NCBI GenBank assembly: GCA_945861635.1
Contig: CAMAWH010000054.1
Location: forward strand, 1-33,849
DNA length: 33,849 nucleotides
Source: Klebsiella pneumoniae
GTDB taxonomy: Bacteria > Myxococcota_A > UBA796 > SXON01
Direction: 5' to 3'
Numbering within the stretch: position 1 is the stretch's first letter; each line of letters begins with the position of its first letter. This document shows positions 1 to 9,134 of the stretch, in pieces. The notes under the pieces are model-generated. The model was not told the origin of the DNA, did no database searches, and saw nothing but the letters and a program-made list of their open reading frames with translations. The translations under genes were made by a program, and so were the position numbers.

Positions 1-611
1 GCCAACTGTGCGAGATGATTCTGGTTCCCGCGCGTGTCGGACGTGTTGCCGTGGAGGGTCGAGCACACCAACGGAATGCCGGCACTTCCATGAATCGAGA
101 GCCCGTAAAACAGCGGCTTCAGATCGGGGCGAAGGTCCTTGGAATGCCCGAATGTCGGAATGGGACCCCAGGGCGATACGTCGTTGTACTCGCCGTAGAC
201 GGAGTACGACGTGAAGTCCTGATGGACCGTGTAGGACATCTCCCGATCCGTCCGATCAAGGTAGCGTTTTACGATGGCCGTGAGCACGACGTCGGTGCCG
301 ATGGCATCGACAGGGTCGAGTGCAGCCGACAATCGGTTGTCGTCGAAAGCGTCCGCCTCGCGCCCCTTTCCGAGCAGGAGTTCGGCGTCGGTCCGCCCAA
401 GCCATTCGTCCATCCGGATACTCGCGACGCGACCGCACAGGATGTTCAGCATCATCGTCGCGACGCAGTCCGCATCCGACACACGGGAGAGCGCATGTTT
501 GGGAAGAAAGTCGTCGATGATTCCGTGGATGTCGAGTTGGTCGATCAAATCCCACAGCACGGGAAGGTGCGCAACGGGGGCGCTGTGAATCTCGGGGTCG
601 GATGGCGGCAT
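1..611 (-). CDS. IS1634-type transposase, 5' part only
   Basis: Reading the minus strand from an ATG at 611 gives 203 residues that stay open to the left edge, so the C-terminal part lies outside the window. The start has the look of the DUF4277 N-terminal domain of IS1634-type transposases: an initial segment on 'DLIDQLDIHGIIDDFLP', then the helical 'VATMMLNILCGR'. The catalytic-domain signature follows: 'DFTSYSVYGEY', whose Asp is the likely first acidic residue of the DDE triad, and 'GHSKDLRPDLKPL'. The family moves by DDE-type DNA cleavage and strand transfer. The remaining catalytic residues and both terminal inverted repeats cannot be seen, so it is unknown whether the element is intact. 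The 118 bases upstream of the start presumably contain one IS end. Confidence 0.85.
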   Translation of the reverse strand, partial: MPPSDPEIHSAPVAHLPVLWDLIDQLDIHGIIDDFLPKHALSRVSDADCVATMMLNILCGRVASIRMDEWLGRTDAELLLGKGREADAFDDNRLSAALDPVDAIGTDVVLTAIVKRYLDRTDREMSYTVHQDFTSYSVYGEYNDVSPWGPIPTFGHSKDLRPDLKPLFYGLSIHGSAGIPLVCSTLHGNTSDTRGNQNHLAQL

Positions 612-729
612 GATCTGACCGGCGTCACACGCCAACGCCCCGAGCGCACCCCGACGCGCGTCAAGCGATTGTTAAGCCTCCAAAGACCGAAAATGGACCG
701 AGCCGCCGGTCCGACCCGAGGAATGGGGG

Positions 730-1287
730 TTAGAGGCCGTCCCAGTCATTCGGTCGCGCTAAATCCATCGCGAGGCTGTCGGATGGCGTTTCGCTGCTGC
801 CTGCGGGTTCGTCCTCGCTGAGACTGAGATAGTGGAGCGTTCTGAGGAATCCGGTGTCGAAGGTTTCGGGGGGAGGGGTCACCGGGCTCACAGTCTTGAA
901 TACCATTCGCCCTAACGTGCTGGGGTCGCAGCCTTCCGGAAGCCCGCCGTCAAATATCGGGACGAAGCTTGGCGTTGGAAACGCAGCCGCCGGCGGCCGC
1001 TCCGCGGTCTGCACGACCAGCCATTCGTCTGTAACCGACAGCAGTTTTGCGATGCGGTCCGTCCTCAGAGATGGCCCCATACCCGACTCGGTCCATTCGA
1101 CCTGTGCTCCCCGAGGCTGGTCCTGACACGGATTCCTCGACAGGCCGTACGCGAACCAGATTGTTGTGGCCGGGCCCGCTGGCTTCGATTGCGGGATCTC
1201 TTCGGTCGAAAATTCGCTTACGCTTCGAACGCTCGGCGCGCCGGAACAGCTGAAGGAGAGAGCCACGAGCGTACCCAACGCGATCAT
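730..1287 (-). CDS. Small lipoprotein, function unknown
   Basis: This 185-residue protein starts at ATG 1287, whose bases overlap the TGA stop of the upstream gene as ATGA, so the two are very likely translationally coupled. The first residues form a short hydrophobic signal ending in a lipobox-like 'LSFSC' with Cys14 as the candidate lipidated residue. The n-region has no Lys or Arg, which is unusual. The mature part is acidic and Pro-rich with Cys at about 54 and 118; I recognise no domain. Being coupled to a Cys-rich protein of unknown function, it could be a partner, chaperone or neutralising protein for it, but that is inference only. The open frame extends further upstream to 1548, but that part overlaps the neighbour and looks non-coding. 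Confidence 0.7.
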   Translation of the reverse strand: MIALGTLVALSFSCSGAPSVRSVSEFSTEEIPQSKPAGPATTIWFAYGLSRNPCQDQPRGAQVEWTESGMGPSLRTDRIAKLLSVTDEWLVVQTAERPPAAAFPTPSFVPIFDGGLPEGCDPSTLGRMVFKTVSPVTPPPETFDTGFLRTLHYLSLSEDEPAGSSETPSDSLAMDLARPNDWDGL

Positions 1288-2684
1288 GGCGGGCCACCAA
1301 ATTGAAAGGTTTGCATCTGAACGACGCCGGCAGCCGCTAACGCGTCTTTCACACAGGTGTGGTCGCAGTTGGGGCCTTGTGCATTGACTGCCCAGTACCC
1401 AGAACACTCTCCATCGGACATGGAGAACACGGGCACGGCGCTGTAGCCAATGCAGAAGCACTTCTTCGACGCGGCCTCGGCGGAAGCCTTCACATGGAGC
1501 TGCTCGGAAAGAGGCGGGCATACAGCCACATTTACTATGAATCCGCACACGGGCTGGCGGCTCTCAACGGTGGAAACAAGAAATGGCGCCGTCGTGAGGT
1601 TTGGATCTTTGACACCACAAACGGAACGGTTCGCAGACTTCCAGGTTATCGCCATATCCTTCGGGTCCCCGTTCTTCCAACACGGCAGGAGCCAGTGACA
1701 CATTCCGTCGTTTCCGAGCGCACTTTTCGGCTTCGGCAGATCGGCCATCGACCGTCCAGTGTTGGTGACACATGTTTTTTGCCAGCAATAACCTCCGGGA
1801 GAATTGGTTCCCACCCACGTCTCGAACTCGCTGCAGTCGGACATTGGCTCGGTGCATTCTTCCGAAAGCACACATTCATCCGTCGTCCCATCGTACCACC
1901 AGCCTTCCGCGTCGGTCACAACTCCACCGTTGCCGCTAAAGTGAACGATGTGTGCCGATCCCGAATACTCCCACGGGTTCCTGTAGCAACTGCAGAGTGC
2001 GTCAGAGAACGTGGCCACCGGCACCGGATAGCCGTCCAGCCCGATGGCGATGCCGTCCGCAAATGCGCCTTTGGTGAGGCGGGAAATGGGGGTTGTGTTT
2101 TGAGCGGCACGTGCAAACAACCCCATCGCCGCTTTCGCCCCCGCCGCGCTCCCGGCCATCCACGTGCGCCGGATCGACGACGGCGGTAGCACCGGGAGTG
2201 CTCGTCCTCCCGATCCCCATCCAAAAATTCCGAAGGGCGCGTGGAGGGCGCGTCCAGAGCCGAACGTGCTTCGAAGCCGTCCAACACCGCCATTTCCGCC
2301 GATTCCTCCGCACCTTGCACCCTCATCCGGCCCACACCCACACCCCGCATTCCCACCCCCACAATCGCCCCCGCACTCACACGGCCCCTCCTTCTGCATT
2401 CCCATCCTCGCCGGCGCATCCGCCGCTCGGTGCTCCCACATAGTGTCTTTCACGACACCGCCAATGCTGTACTGCCGAGGGGGTATCGGGGCAGGTTCCA
2501 TGCCGATCATCGAACGAGGCCCTGCAATCGGATTGCCGGCTTCGCGTACCGCACCAATGGTGCTCACGAAGGAGAAGGGCGCCAACCCCGCGCGCCGGAA
2601 CGGTGAAGCGATCGGGTCGTCACCGCCATGCATGGCACCGATGCGACTCAGCGTGGGGGTCGAGGACGGAGCTTGCATCGTCAT
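1284..2684 (-). CDS. Cys-rich protein of unknown function
   Basis: The product has 466 residues. I chose ATG 2684 because a GGAG lies seven bases upstream; the frame stays open to 2822 but without such a site. There is no signal peptide. Residues 1-95 are Pro/Ala-rich and look disordered. About residues 102-125 form a Gly/Cys cluster beginning 'PCECGGDCGGG', with repeated CxC and CxCG that could bind metal. The C-terminal 240 residues are again Cys-rich and end in 'NCDHTCVKDALAAAG' (Cys440). This resembles the NCxHxxV signature around the active Cys of LRAT/NlpC-like and other papain-like domains, but I cannot place the partner His at the usual distance. The gene sits beside an insertion sequence and by eye is less GC-rich than its neighbours, so transfer is possible. 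Function is not known. Confidence 0.65.
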   Translation of the reverse strand: MTMQAPSSTPTLSRIGAMHGGDDPIASPFRRAGLAPFSFVSTIGAVREAGNPIAGPRSMIGMEPAPIPPRQYSIGGVVKDTMWEHRAADAPARMGMQKEGPCECGGDCGGGNAGCGCGPDEGARCGGIGGNGGVGRLRSTFGSGRALHAPFGIFGWGSGGRALPVLPPSSIRRTWMAGSAAGAKAAMGLFARAAQNTTPISRLTKGAFADGIAIGLDGYPVPVATFSDALCSCYRNPWEYSGSAHIVHFSGNGGVVTDAEGWWYDGTTDECVLSEECTEPMSDCSEFETWVGTNSPGGYCWQKTCVTNTGRSMADLPKPKSALGNDGMCHWLLPCWKNGDPKDMAITWKSANRSVCGVKDPNLTTAPFLVSTVESRQPVCGFIVNVAVCPPLSEQLHVKASAEAASKKCFCIGYSAVPVFSMSDGECSGYWAVNAQGPNCDHTCVKDALAAAGVVQMQTFQFGGPP

Positions 2685-2820
2685 GATCGTACTCCAAGGT
2701 GGGGAGAGTCGGAAGAGATACCTGCGTGGAAAACCAGCGGCGATACAGGAAGGGGTCAACCTCGCCGGGGAGCGCGGAGGCGGCTTGGTTGCGGCGGCGG
2801 TGGGCACGTGTTTCGAGAAC

Positions 2821-3180
2821 ATTCAGATGGGCCACGGACACAACGGGGGCTTCGTCGGGGGCCGATGCCGCGAGCGGGTGGTCATCGAAGGGAGCGGCGC
2901 CCCAGTACCCGCAGTGGCCATCGTCAGTGATGCGCGGCGAGATAGGATCACATTGGGTGGGCTCACCCTGACGCAGGGCATGGTTGGACTCCGGGTCAGC
3001 AACGCCGCCGCGGTCGCCGATCGCCTCACGATTGCCGCTCGTGGCTATTTCGCCGGGTATGTCGCGACAGGAATGCGCTCGAGAAAATTGTTCTCAAAAA
3101 AGCCGAGATGCCCAATCATCCCACGCGTTTTGAGAAGAGTCTTCTCGACGGCAAGCGGGTGGGCATCCCCGCTACGGTGA
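2821..3180 (+). pseudogene. Fossil of a right-handed beta-helix surface protein
   Basis: No gene start is present, but one plus-strand frame from about 2821 reads like the inside of a parallel beta-helix protein. It contains 'GRCRERVVIEGSGAP', then 'ITLGGLTLTQGMVGLRVS' and 'AAAVADRLTIAARGYFAG', the repeating short-strand and turn pattern seen in the intact beta-helices of this window. After about 3065 the pattern is lost and the frame drifts to a stop at 3178. There is no signal peptide, start codon or ribosome binding site. I read it as an N- and C-terminally truncated remnant. Its 3' end overlaps the last bases of the opposing AgmX-type gene. Confidence 0.5.
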
Positions 3181-3657
3181 GAAATCGAACGGGTAGGACA
3201 CGATGACAATGCCGCCTTTGGGCTCTGGAAACTGAAAGGTCATGAATTTCTCGTTGACGCACGACTCCAGCGCGGGACTATTCATCGTTGACTCCTTGGT
3301 TGCGGCAGAGCTCACGGTGCCATCCAATACAATGACGAACTTGACGGTGACCTTTCCCTGCAAGCCTGGCGCCTCTGCCAGCGCGTTGTCGTAGCACGCG
3401 CCGATGTCCTTCAGGTGTCGTTTGATCACCCGATCGATCTTCTTTTTGTCCATTGAACCAAGCGCAATCGCCTGACCTTGCGGGGCGCCGGCAGGCGCGG
3501 CGGCAGGGACGGCGGGCGGGACGGCCGCGGTGGCGTCCGATGGCTCCAACGGCGGGACCTCGGCGCCGGCCGGTTCAACCGCCGCGGGCGCGACCGGGGC
3601 GTCCTCCCCGGCGAGGCAGGGATTCGACAGGGTGAGCATCAGGGAAACGAAAAACAT
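3172..3657 (-). CDS. Exported AgmX/PglI C-terminal domain protein
   Basis: The 161-residue product starts at ATG 3657, six bases after GGGAG. Residues 1-16 form a signal peptide ending 'NPCLA', with likely cleavage before Gly17. Residues 18-65 are an Ala/Pro-rich linker. Residues 69-161 match the AgmX/PglI C-terminal domain. Its landmarks are 'DKKKIDRVIKRHLKDIGACY', then 'GKVTVKFVIVLDGTV', a conserved Cys pair (Cys88 and Cys133) that probably forms a disulfide, and the closing 'FPEPKGGIVIVSYPFDF'. The family is common in myxobacteria, where members have been linked to gliding and periplasmic or outer-membrane complexes; the fold resembles TonB C-terminal domains. It lies 80 bases downstream of the giant lipoprotein on the same strand, so co-transcription is possible. 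The exact role is unknown. Confidence 0.85.
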   Translation of the reverse strand: MFFVSLMLTLSNPCLAGEDAPVAPAAVEPAGAEVPPLEPSDATAAVPPAVPAAAPAGAPQGQAIALGSMDKKKIDRVIKRHLKDIGACYDNALAEAPGLQGKVTVKFVIVLDGTVSSAATKESTMNSPALESCVNEKFMTFQFPEPKGGIVIVSYPFDFSP

Positions 3658-3737
3658 CGACCGCTCCCGGTACCTGCACGTAGCCTGTTGGCGAACGGTA
3701 CCGGCTCCCGGCAACCCGGCGGAGAACGCCGCGACCC

Positions 3738-6700
3738 CTACAAACTATCCCCCGTGATCAGGTACACGGCGCCCGCGTCCGAACCGTTGCTATCCTCGTG
3801 CATCGCGCCGATGAGGACGTCCCCCAGGCCGTCACTATCGACGTCTCCGCCGCCGGCAACGCTGTACCCGAGGTAATCGTTGATCGCCGTGCCAGCGAGG
3901 CGAACGGCCGCGTCGTCGGGCGTGTGCGCGCCCAAGCCGGGCCCGAGGCAGATGTAGGCCTCTCCCGTGTAGCCCTCGACGTACGGTGCGCCGATGACAA
4001 AGTCATCCATGCCATCGCCATCCATGTCGTCGGCGCCGGAAAGCGACTGTCCGAGGTAGTGCATCCCCTTGTTGCCCGTCCACGTACCCTCTGAGTCCGC
4101 CAGACTGCCAGACACTGGCGGCCCAAGTACGATGTGCACCTTCCCGGTGTACCCGCCACCGTAGGGCGCGGCGATCAGCAAATCCCGGTTGCCATCGCCA
4201 TCGAAGTCTCCGGCGCTGCTCCGGATGCCCGCGTAGTCGTAGCCGGCGGCGCCGACGAGGATCACGTCGGAATCGCCAAGGTCCACCGTCCCACTTACCG
4301 GGGAGTAGCTCAGGTACGCGGCGCCTTCGTAGTCACGCCCTCCCGGGGAGTCGTACGCCCCCACGAGGACATCGGCGATACCGTCCCCATTGATGTCACC
4401 CGGCCCCGAAACGCCCATTCCGGCGTAGTCGTAGGTGGACTCGCCAGTGAGCTTGGCCATCGCACCCGAGAGCGCGATGCCATTCGACCGCGCGTCGTCC
4501 ACGATGTAGGCGGCGCCGGCTTCTGTCCCGCCATCGTCATTGGCGTAGGCACCGATGAGGAGATCATCCAAGCCGTCGCCATCGGTGTCGCCGAGCGCCG
4601 CGATGGTGATGCCCGCGTAATCACTGCTGTTCTCTCCCACCCAGGACACGTCATAGCTGTCGCTCGCTGAGAACGGCGAGGTCATGGCGTAGGTGTAGCC
4701 GCCAGAAGAGTAGGGATAGCTCCACGCAATGTCCCCGCGGCCATCTCCATCCAAGTCCCCGGCCGGCACCAACGAATAGCCGTTGATCGAGAAGGTCACA
4801 TCGTCCACGTCCGTGATGAGTCGGCTGCCCGTGACCGTCCCGTCAACAAGGTACCCATAGGAGTTGGTGCCGACGAGTATGTCGTCGTCCCCATCGCCAT
4901 CCACATCACCCGGAAAGCCAAGGTAATACCCAACGTATAGCCCCGATGTCCCGTACAGGTACAGCTCCGTCTCGTGATCCGGGACGAGCGGATCGCTGCC
5001 GGCCAACAACTCATCGCCGTCCGTAACGCCGTCCCCGTCGGTGTCATCGTCGAGGGGGTCGGTACCGGCGGCCAACTCTTCCGCCTCGGTGAGTCCGTCT
5101 GCGTCCGGATCGTCACTATCGTCGTAACTGCCCACTCCCCAGGCGGACTCCCACCCGTCCGCAAGGCCGTCGCCATCGAGGTCATCACTGTAGCCGTCTC
5201 CGGAGTAGGCGCCGATATCGCTGGCCGTGCCATCGGTGTCGGTGACACTTGGGTCCCCGGCGTCGAGCAGCACCGACGACGCGTCGAGGTGCAGGTCCCA
5301 ATACTCGCTGTCGATGTCCGCGTCGTAGAAGGAAAAATCGGGTTCAACCGACACATTGCCATCACTCCCCGTGGGGTCGGTCATGCCCGTGTAGTCGCCG
5401 TCATCGTTGTCGTAGACGTCGGAGTACTCAACCACGGGATCGAACGTGGAGTGTGTGTCGTAGATGCCGTACCCGCCGTTGTGAGCGATGAGCGTGTTGC
5501 GGATGTCCACCTGCCGAACCCACGAAGGACTGGCGTAGATCCCGTGGTAGGTGTTGCCGACGATCGTGGAATTGGTGAGCGAGATCTCGGCCGATGTCGA
5601 GCTGGGCGCCACGGTCACGCCGGTCATCCCCACATTGTCCGCGACCACCGTGTCATCGACGAAACCTGCCCCGTACAGATAGAGCGCGGGATAGTCGGCG
5701 GAGGTCGAGGATGACACGTTGTCGCGGATGTCCAGATCCGTGAAGTCAAACGTGGCGGAGGCACGGACGAGGTACTGGTACACCACGTTGCCCCGAACCG
5801 ATACATTCTCCCACACCTGCGTGCCATTGCCGTTCAACAGGTAGTACGATGCGTAGTTGTCTTCGACGACAATCTCGCTCGCTGTAAGCGTGCCTTCGAG
5901 CCCGAGCAGGTAATACGACGAGAAATTCCCGCTCACGCGCACGTCGGAGATACTGCTTGCAGCGTTGTAGCCGTAGAAGTACCCTCCTCCGTAATACCCG
6001 GCATAATTGCCCGTAAGATCGACATCCGTGAACGAAATATACCCCTGCGCAAAGATGCCGCCATCGTACGACGCCCGATTCCCCGAGGCCGAGCCTCCCG
6101 TCCAATCAATGTACCCGTAGAGGTAGCCGCCGCCCCCGCTTCCGTTGCCGGAATTCGACAACAGGTCTACCTCCGTGAAATACGCGTACTGCGAGCTGGT
6201 AGCATAATAGTACAGCCCCTGACCGCTCCCCCCCGACGTCAGCGTATTCCCCTCGATCACCGTATCTGACATGGTCAATGCGGTTGCCGCACCTGACCGG
6301 TACCCGTAGAACGCAAACCCGCCCCCATAGTTCCCCGCCTGATTCTCGGAGAACTCACACCCGTCGACCACCACCTCGCCGGAGTTCAGCACATACGCCC
6401 CACCACCGTACGTGGTCGCCCAATTGTCGTTCACGACGAGGTCGGTGAGCGCGGCGTCATCGGCGTTGAACAGGTAGATCCCGCCCCCGTTGGGTGCGAG
6501 GCCGTTGGTCACCGTGAACCCCTCCAACGTGCCGCCGCTCATCGTCACGGCCGGATAGCCGTCAAAGTCCCCGTCGATGGTGGTGACATCGGCGCCGGCC
6601 CCGATGATCTCCACGGCTTTGGCGCCGTAGTCCACGTTCTCGACGTACTCGCCCGCTGCAACCTCGATGATGTCCCGCGTACACGCCAAGTCAATGGCGC

Positions 6701-8654
6701 CCTGAATCGTCACGGAATCTCCAGGCACCGACCACGTTGCGGAGCCGGGATAGCGGCTGGCATCGGTATCGTCGCAGTCCTCGCCCGAATAGGCGTCGGA
6801 CGCCCAGCCATCTCCGTCCGCGTCGTAGTCGTCGTCCCCTGCGCAATCGCTGTCTATGCCGTCGTAAAAGGTGTCCGCGGCTCCCGGGTAGATCGCGGCG
6901 CTGGAGTCGTTGCAATCGGTGTTGTCGGCGACGTACCCCGCGGGCAGCGTGCAGCCGGGGGTCGTGTTCGTCGTGCTGCCAAACGTGTCGGTATCCGCGT
7001 CCCGGTACCATGTGAGTGCGTCCGCGGCGCTGGCTTCGTCCGTGGTACCGTCACAGTCGTTGTCGATGCTGTCACACATCTCTGTGGCGAGAGGGGATAC
7101 CGTTGCATCGGTATCATCACAGTCCGATGTGTTGGTGACATAGTCCGCGGGCTGGGTGCAGGCGCGCATGGACGAGCTGGCGTCACCATAGGTGTCCCCG
7201 TCACTATCCGCGTAGTAGGTGGGCGCATCGGCGGGGTCATCGTCGACCGTGCCGTCACAGTCGTCGTCCTCTCCGTCGCAATATTCGGTGTCGGCGGGAG
7301 ACACGCCGGCGTCGGTATCATCACAGTCATCATCGTTGGAAACGTACCCGCTGGGTTGCTCGCAATCGATGTCGGTGATCAGGGCGTCCCCGTAGGCGTC
7401 ACTGTCCGCATCGACGTACCAGGTCGCGGCGTCGGCGGCGGTGTCTTCGTCGATTGCGCCATCGCAGTTGTCGTCTCTTCCATTGCAGGTTTCCGTGGTG
7501 CCCGGGCTGATGCTGGCGTTGGCGTCGTTGCAGTCATCGCCGTTGGCCACGTACCCACCCGGCGAATCGCAGGCGACGCGGGTCGTGTCGCCTGTGCCGT
7601 ACCCATCGCCATCCACGTCGAGGTACCAGGTGGTGGTGTCGGAGGCGCCGTCGTCGGCCGTGCCGTCACAGTCGTCGTCGATGTCGTTGCAAAACTCGGG
7701 TGCGTCGGGGTTTACGGTCACTTCATCGTCATCGCAATCGTTGGCGTTCTCGACGTAGCCGGCAAGCGCCTCACACGACTCGATCTGCGCGTAGCCATCC
7801 CCAAAGCCATCGCCGTCGTTATCGGCGTAGTACACGTCCGCGTCCAGCGCATCGCCTTCGTCGATATTGCCGTCACAGTCGTTGTCCACGCCGTCACAGC
7901 GCTCGTACGCACCGGGGTTGATCGCAGCGTCCCCATCGTTGCAGTCATCGCCGCCGAGGGTCGCGTCGAGGTAGCCATCGCCGTCGATATCGGGTTCCAC
8001 CACCTCGAACGCGATGGACGCCGATCCGGGCTCGCCCAACGGGTCCGTGACGACCACCGCGAGCGAGTAGGCGCCGAGGGCGAGGCCGGTCAGGTAGAAA
8101 TCGGCGGTTCCGTCCGCATTAAGTGCGGTCGGTACGCCGGTGAGGTCGGGCAGGCCGCTGAACGTGACGCCGAGCCCCGACAGGTTGGTCTCATAGTCGT
8201 CCGCGGCCGCGACCTGAACATGAACCGACCCACCGAGCGGCGAGGTCGCTCCCGATGCGGGCGAAAGAAACGTGACGGTCGGGGCCAGGTTTTCCGCTAC
8301 GCTGAAGCCCGTTCTCGCCTCTCCGGACTCCCCGGAGCCGTCAATCACCTTGACGATCAGCTCATGCTCCCCCGCGGAGAGGCCGGAAACGATGAGCAGG
8401 GCTCCAACCTCGTTGATCTCGGGTTCACCGGGGAGAGGTCCGTCCAGCGAGGAGCCGAACGCGTAGGTCAGCTTGGCGTTGGGGGTCTGAGAGTCGTCCA
8501 CCAGCGTTGCGATCGACACGCTGTCGGCTGCGTGGAACGCCTGGCCGTCTGTCGGCGAGGTGATCTCGACCTGAGGTGGCGTGTTGTAGGTCTTGAGCCC
8601 ACCATCGGAGCTGCACGCGAGGAGGAAGCCGAAGATCGCGGGGGAGCGGGGCAT
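3738..8654 (-). CDS. Giant modular surface lipoprotein (Ig, MopE, beta-helix, FG-GAP)
   Basis: This 1638-residue protein begins with a short signal and lipobox 'LLAC' (Cys14), so it is probably anchored in the outer membrane. Modules in order: two bacterial Ig-like domains (about 25-215); seven MopE-type motifs (about 221-640) of the pattern DxDGDGY...DDCxD...NPxxxExCDxxDxDCDGxxDE, which should bind calcium or another metal and carry paired Cys; a Tyr- and Gly-rich right-handed beta-helix (about 645-1085) opening 'VTIQGAIDLACTRDIIEVAA'; a thrombospondin type-3-like calcium stretch (about 1163-1225) with 'DGLTEAEELAAGTDP'; and an FG-GAP propeller (about 1240-1638) with repeated 'GDxDGDGxxDxLxGA'. 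The last MopE units lose some Cys. Such proteins are thought to act in adhesion or matrix assembly, but ligand and role here are unknown. The second MopE/FG-GAP lipoprotein at 9375 has the same units in a shorter layout. Confidence 0.9.
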   Translation of the reverse strand: MPRSPAIFGFLLACSSDGGLKTYNTPPQVEITSPTDGQAFHAADSVSIATLVDDSQTPNAKLTYAFGSSLDGPLPGEPEINEVGALLIVSGLSAGEHELIVKVIDGSGESGEARTGFSVAENLAPTVTFLSPASGATSPLGGSVHVQVAAADDYETNLSGLGVTFSGLPDLTGVPTALNADGTADFYLTGLALGAYSLAVVVTDPLGEPGSASIAFEVVEPDIDGDGYLDATLGGDDCNDGDAAINPGAYERCDGVDNDCDGNIDEGDALDADVYYADNDGDGFGDGYAQIESCEALAGYVENANDCDDDEVTVNPDAPEFCNDIDDDCDGTADDGASDTTTWYLDVDGDGYGTGDTTRVACDSPGGYVANGDDCNDANASISPGTTETCNGRDDNCDGAIDEDTAADAATWYVDADSDAYGDALITDIDCEQPSGYVSNDDDCDDTDAGVSPADTEYCDGEDDDCDGTVDDDPADAPTYYADSDGDTYGDASSSMRACTQPADYVTNTSDCDDTDATVSPLATEMCDSIDNDCDGTTDEASAADALTWYRDADTDTFGSTTNTTPGCTLPAGYVADNTDCNDSSAAIYPGAADTFYDGIDSDCAGDDDYDADGDGWASDAYSGEDCDDTDASRYPGSATWSVPGDSVTIQGAIDLACTRDIIEVAAGEYVENVDYGAKAVEIIGAGADVTTIDGDFDGYPAVTMSGGTLEGFTVTNGLAPNGGGIYLFNADDAALTDLVVNDNWATTYGGGAYVLNSGEVVVDGCEFSENQAGNYGGGFAFYGYRSGAATALTMSDTVIEGNTLTSGGSGQGLYYYATSSQYAYFTEVDLLSNSGNGSGGGGYLYGYIDWTGGSASGNRASYDGGIFAQGYISFTDVDLTGNYAGYYGGGYFYGYNAASSISDVRVSGNFSSYYLLGLEGTLTASEIVVEDNYASYYLLNGNGTQVWENVSVRGNVVYQYLVRASATFDFTDLDIRDNVSSSTSADYPALYLYGAGFVDDTVVADNVGMTGVTVAPSSTSAEISLTNSTIVGNTYHGIYASPSWVRQVDIRNTLIAHNGGYGIYDTHSTFDPVVEYSDVYDNDDGDYTGMTDPTGSDGNVSVEPDFSFYDADIDSEYWDLHLDASSVLLDAGDPSVTDTDGTASDIGAYSGDGYSDDLDGDGLADGWESAWGVGSYDDSDDPDADGLTEAEELAAGTDPLDDDTDGDGVTDGDELLAGSDPLVPDHETELYLYGTSGLYVGYYLGFPGDVDGDGDDDILVGTNSYGYLVDGTVTGSRLITDVDDVTFSINGYSLVPAGDLDGDGRGDIAWSYPYSSGGYTYAMTSPFSASDSYDVSWVGENSSDYAGITIAALGDTDGDGLDDLLIGAYANDDGGTEAGAAYIVDDARSNGIALSGAMAKLTGESTYDYAGMGVSGPGDINGDGIADVLVGAYDSPGGRDYEGAAYLSYSPVSGTVDLGDSDVILVGAAGYDYAGIRSSAGDFDGDGNRDLLIAAPYGGGYTGKVHIVLGPPVSGSLADSEGTWTGNKGMHYLGQSLSGADDMDGDGMDDFVIGAPYVEGYTGEAYICLGPGLGAHTPDDAAVRLAGTAINDYLGYSVAGGGDVDSDGLGDVLIGAMHEDSNGSDAGAVYLITGDSL

Positions 8655-8753
8655 GGGTCACCACGGGGAGAGTGTCGCACGGTTTGGGGCGGGTGGGGGC
8701 GCGACCAGGGTGGCCAGTGGTCGTCCCGCTGATTTCGGCGTGCCAGCCGCGCC

Positions 8754-9134
8754 TCACGCGATCGTCGTATCCCAACGCGGGGCGCGGTCCGGATGGAACG
8801 ACCGCGTAGGCGTGAAGGCCGAGGGGTCGTCGAGGGTGCCCGCCGAAACCATCCGCGCGTCCGGGAACCGACGCGGCCAGTTCACCACTGCGGAGCCGCA
8901 GGTGGGGCAGAAACCGCGGTCGATGGGGGCGCCGCTGTCCGCCGTCGAGCTGTACCAGCGCAGTTCCCCGGTCACGGTCAGCGCCTCGGCCGGGACCATC
9001 AGCCGCGACGTGTGGCCGGTGCCCGACTGGTGCTGGCAGTCGCGACAGTGGCAATGGAACTGCGCCCGGGGTTCGACGGTGATCGAGTAACGAACGGCGC
9101 CGCAGAGGCAGCCGCCGGTAAGGGGAAGGTTCAT
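8754..9134 (-). CDS. GFA-family zinc-binding protein
   Basis: The 126-residue product has the full zinc-ligand pattern of the GFA (glutathione-dependent formaldehyde-activating, CENP-V) family. 'GGCLCGAVRY' gives Cys9 and Cys11, 'HCHCRDCQ' gives Cys28, Cys30 and Cys33, and 'FCPTCGS' gives Cys76 and Cys79. The length is typical. Despite the family name, most members have no proven activity on S-hydroxymethyl-glutathione, so I do not assign a reaction. It is probably cytoplasmic, as no signal peptide is present. It stands alone between two large surface lipoprotein genes and shares no obvious operon with them. No strong ribosome binding site is visible before ATG 9134. Confidence 0.9.
   Translation of the reverse strand: MNLPLTGGCLCGAVRYSITVEPRAQFHCHCRDCQHQSGTGHTSRLMVPAEALTVTGELRWYSSTADSGAPIDRGFCPTCGSAVVNWPRRFPDARMVSAGTLDDPSAFTPTRSFHPDRAPRWDTTIA

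Noticed and set aside
15..821. Long plus-strand frame of 268 residues
   Set aside because: It is antisense to the transposase frame, which has clear family motifs; the plus-strand product has none.
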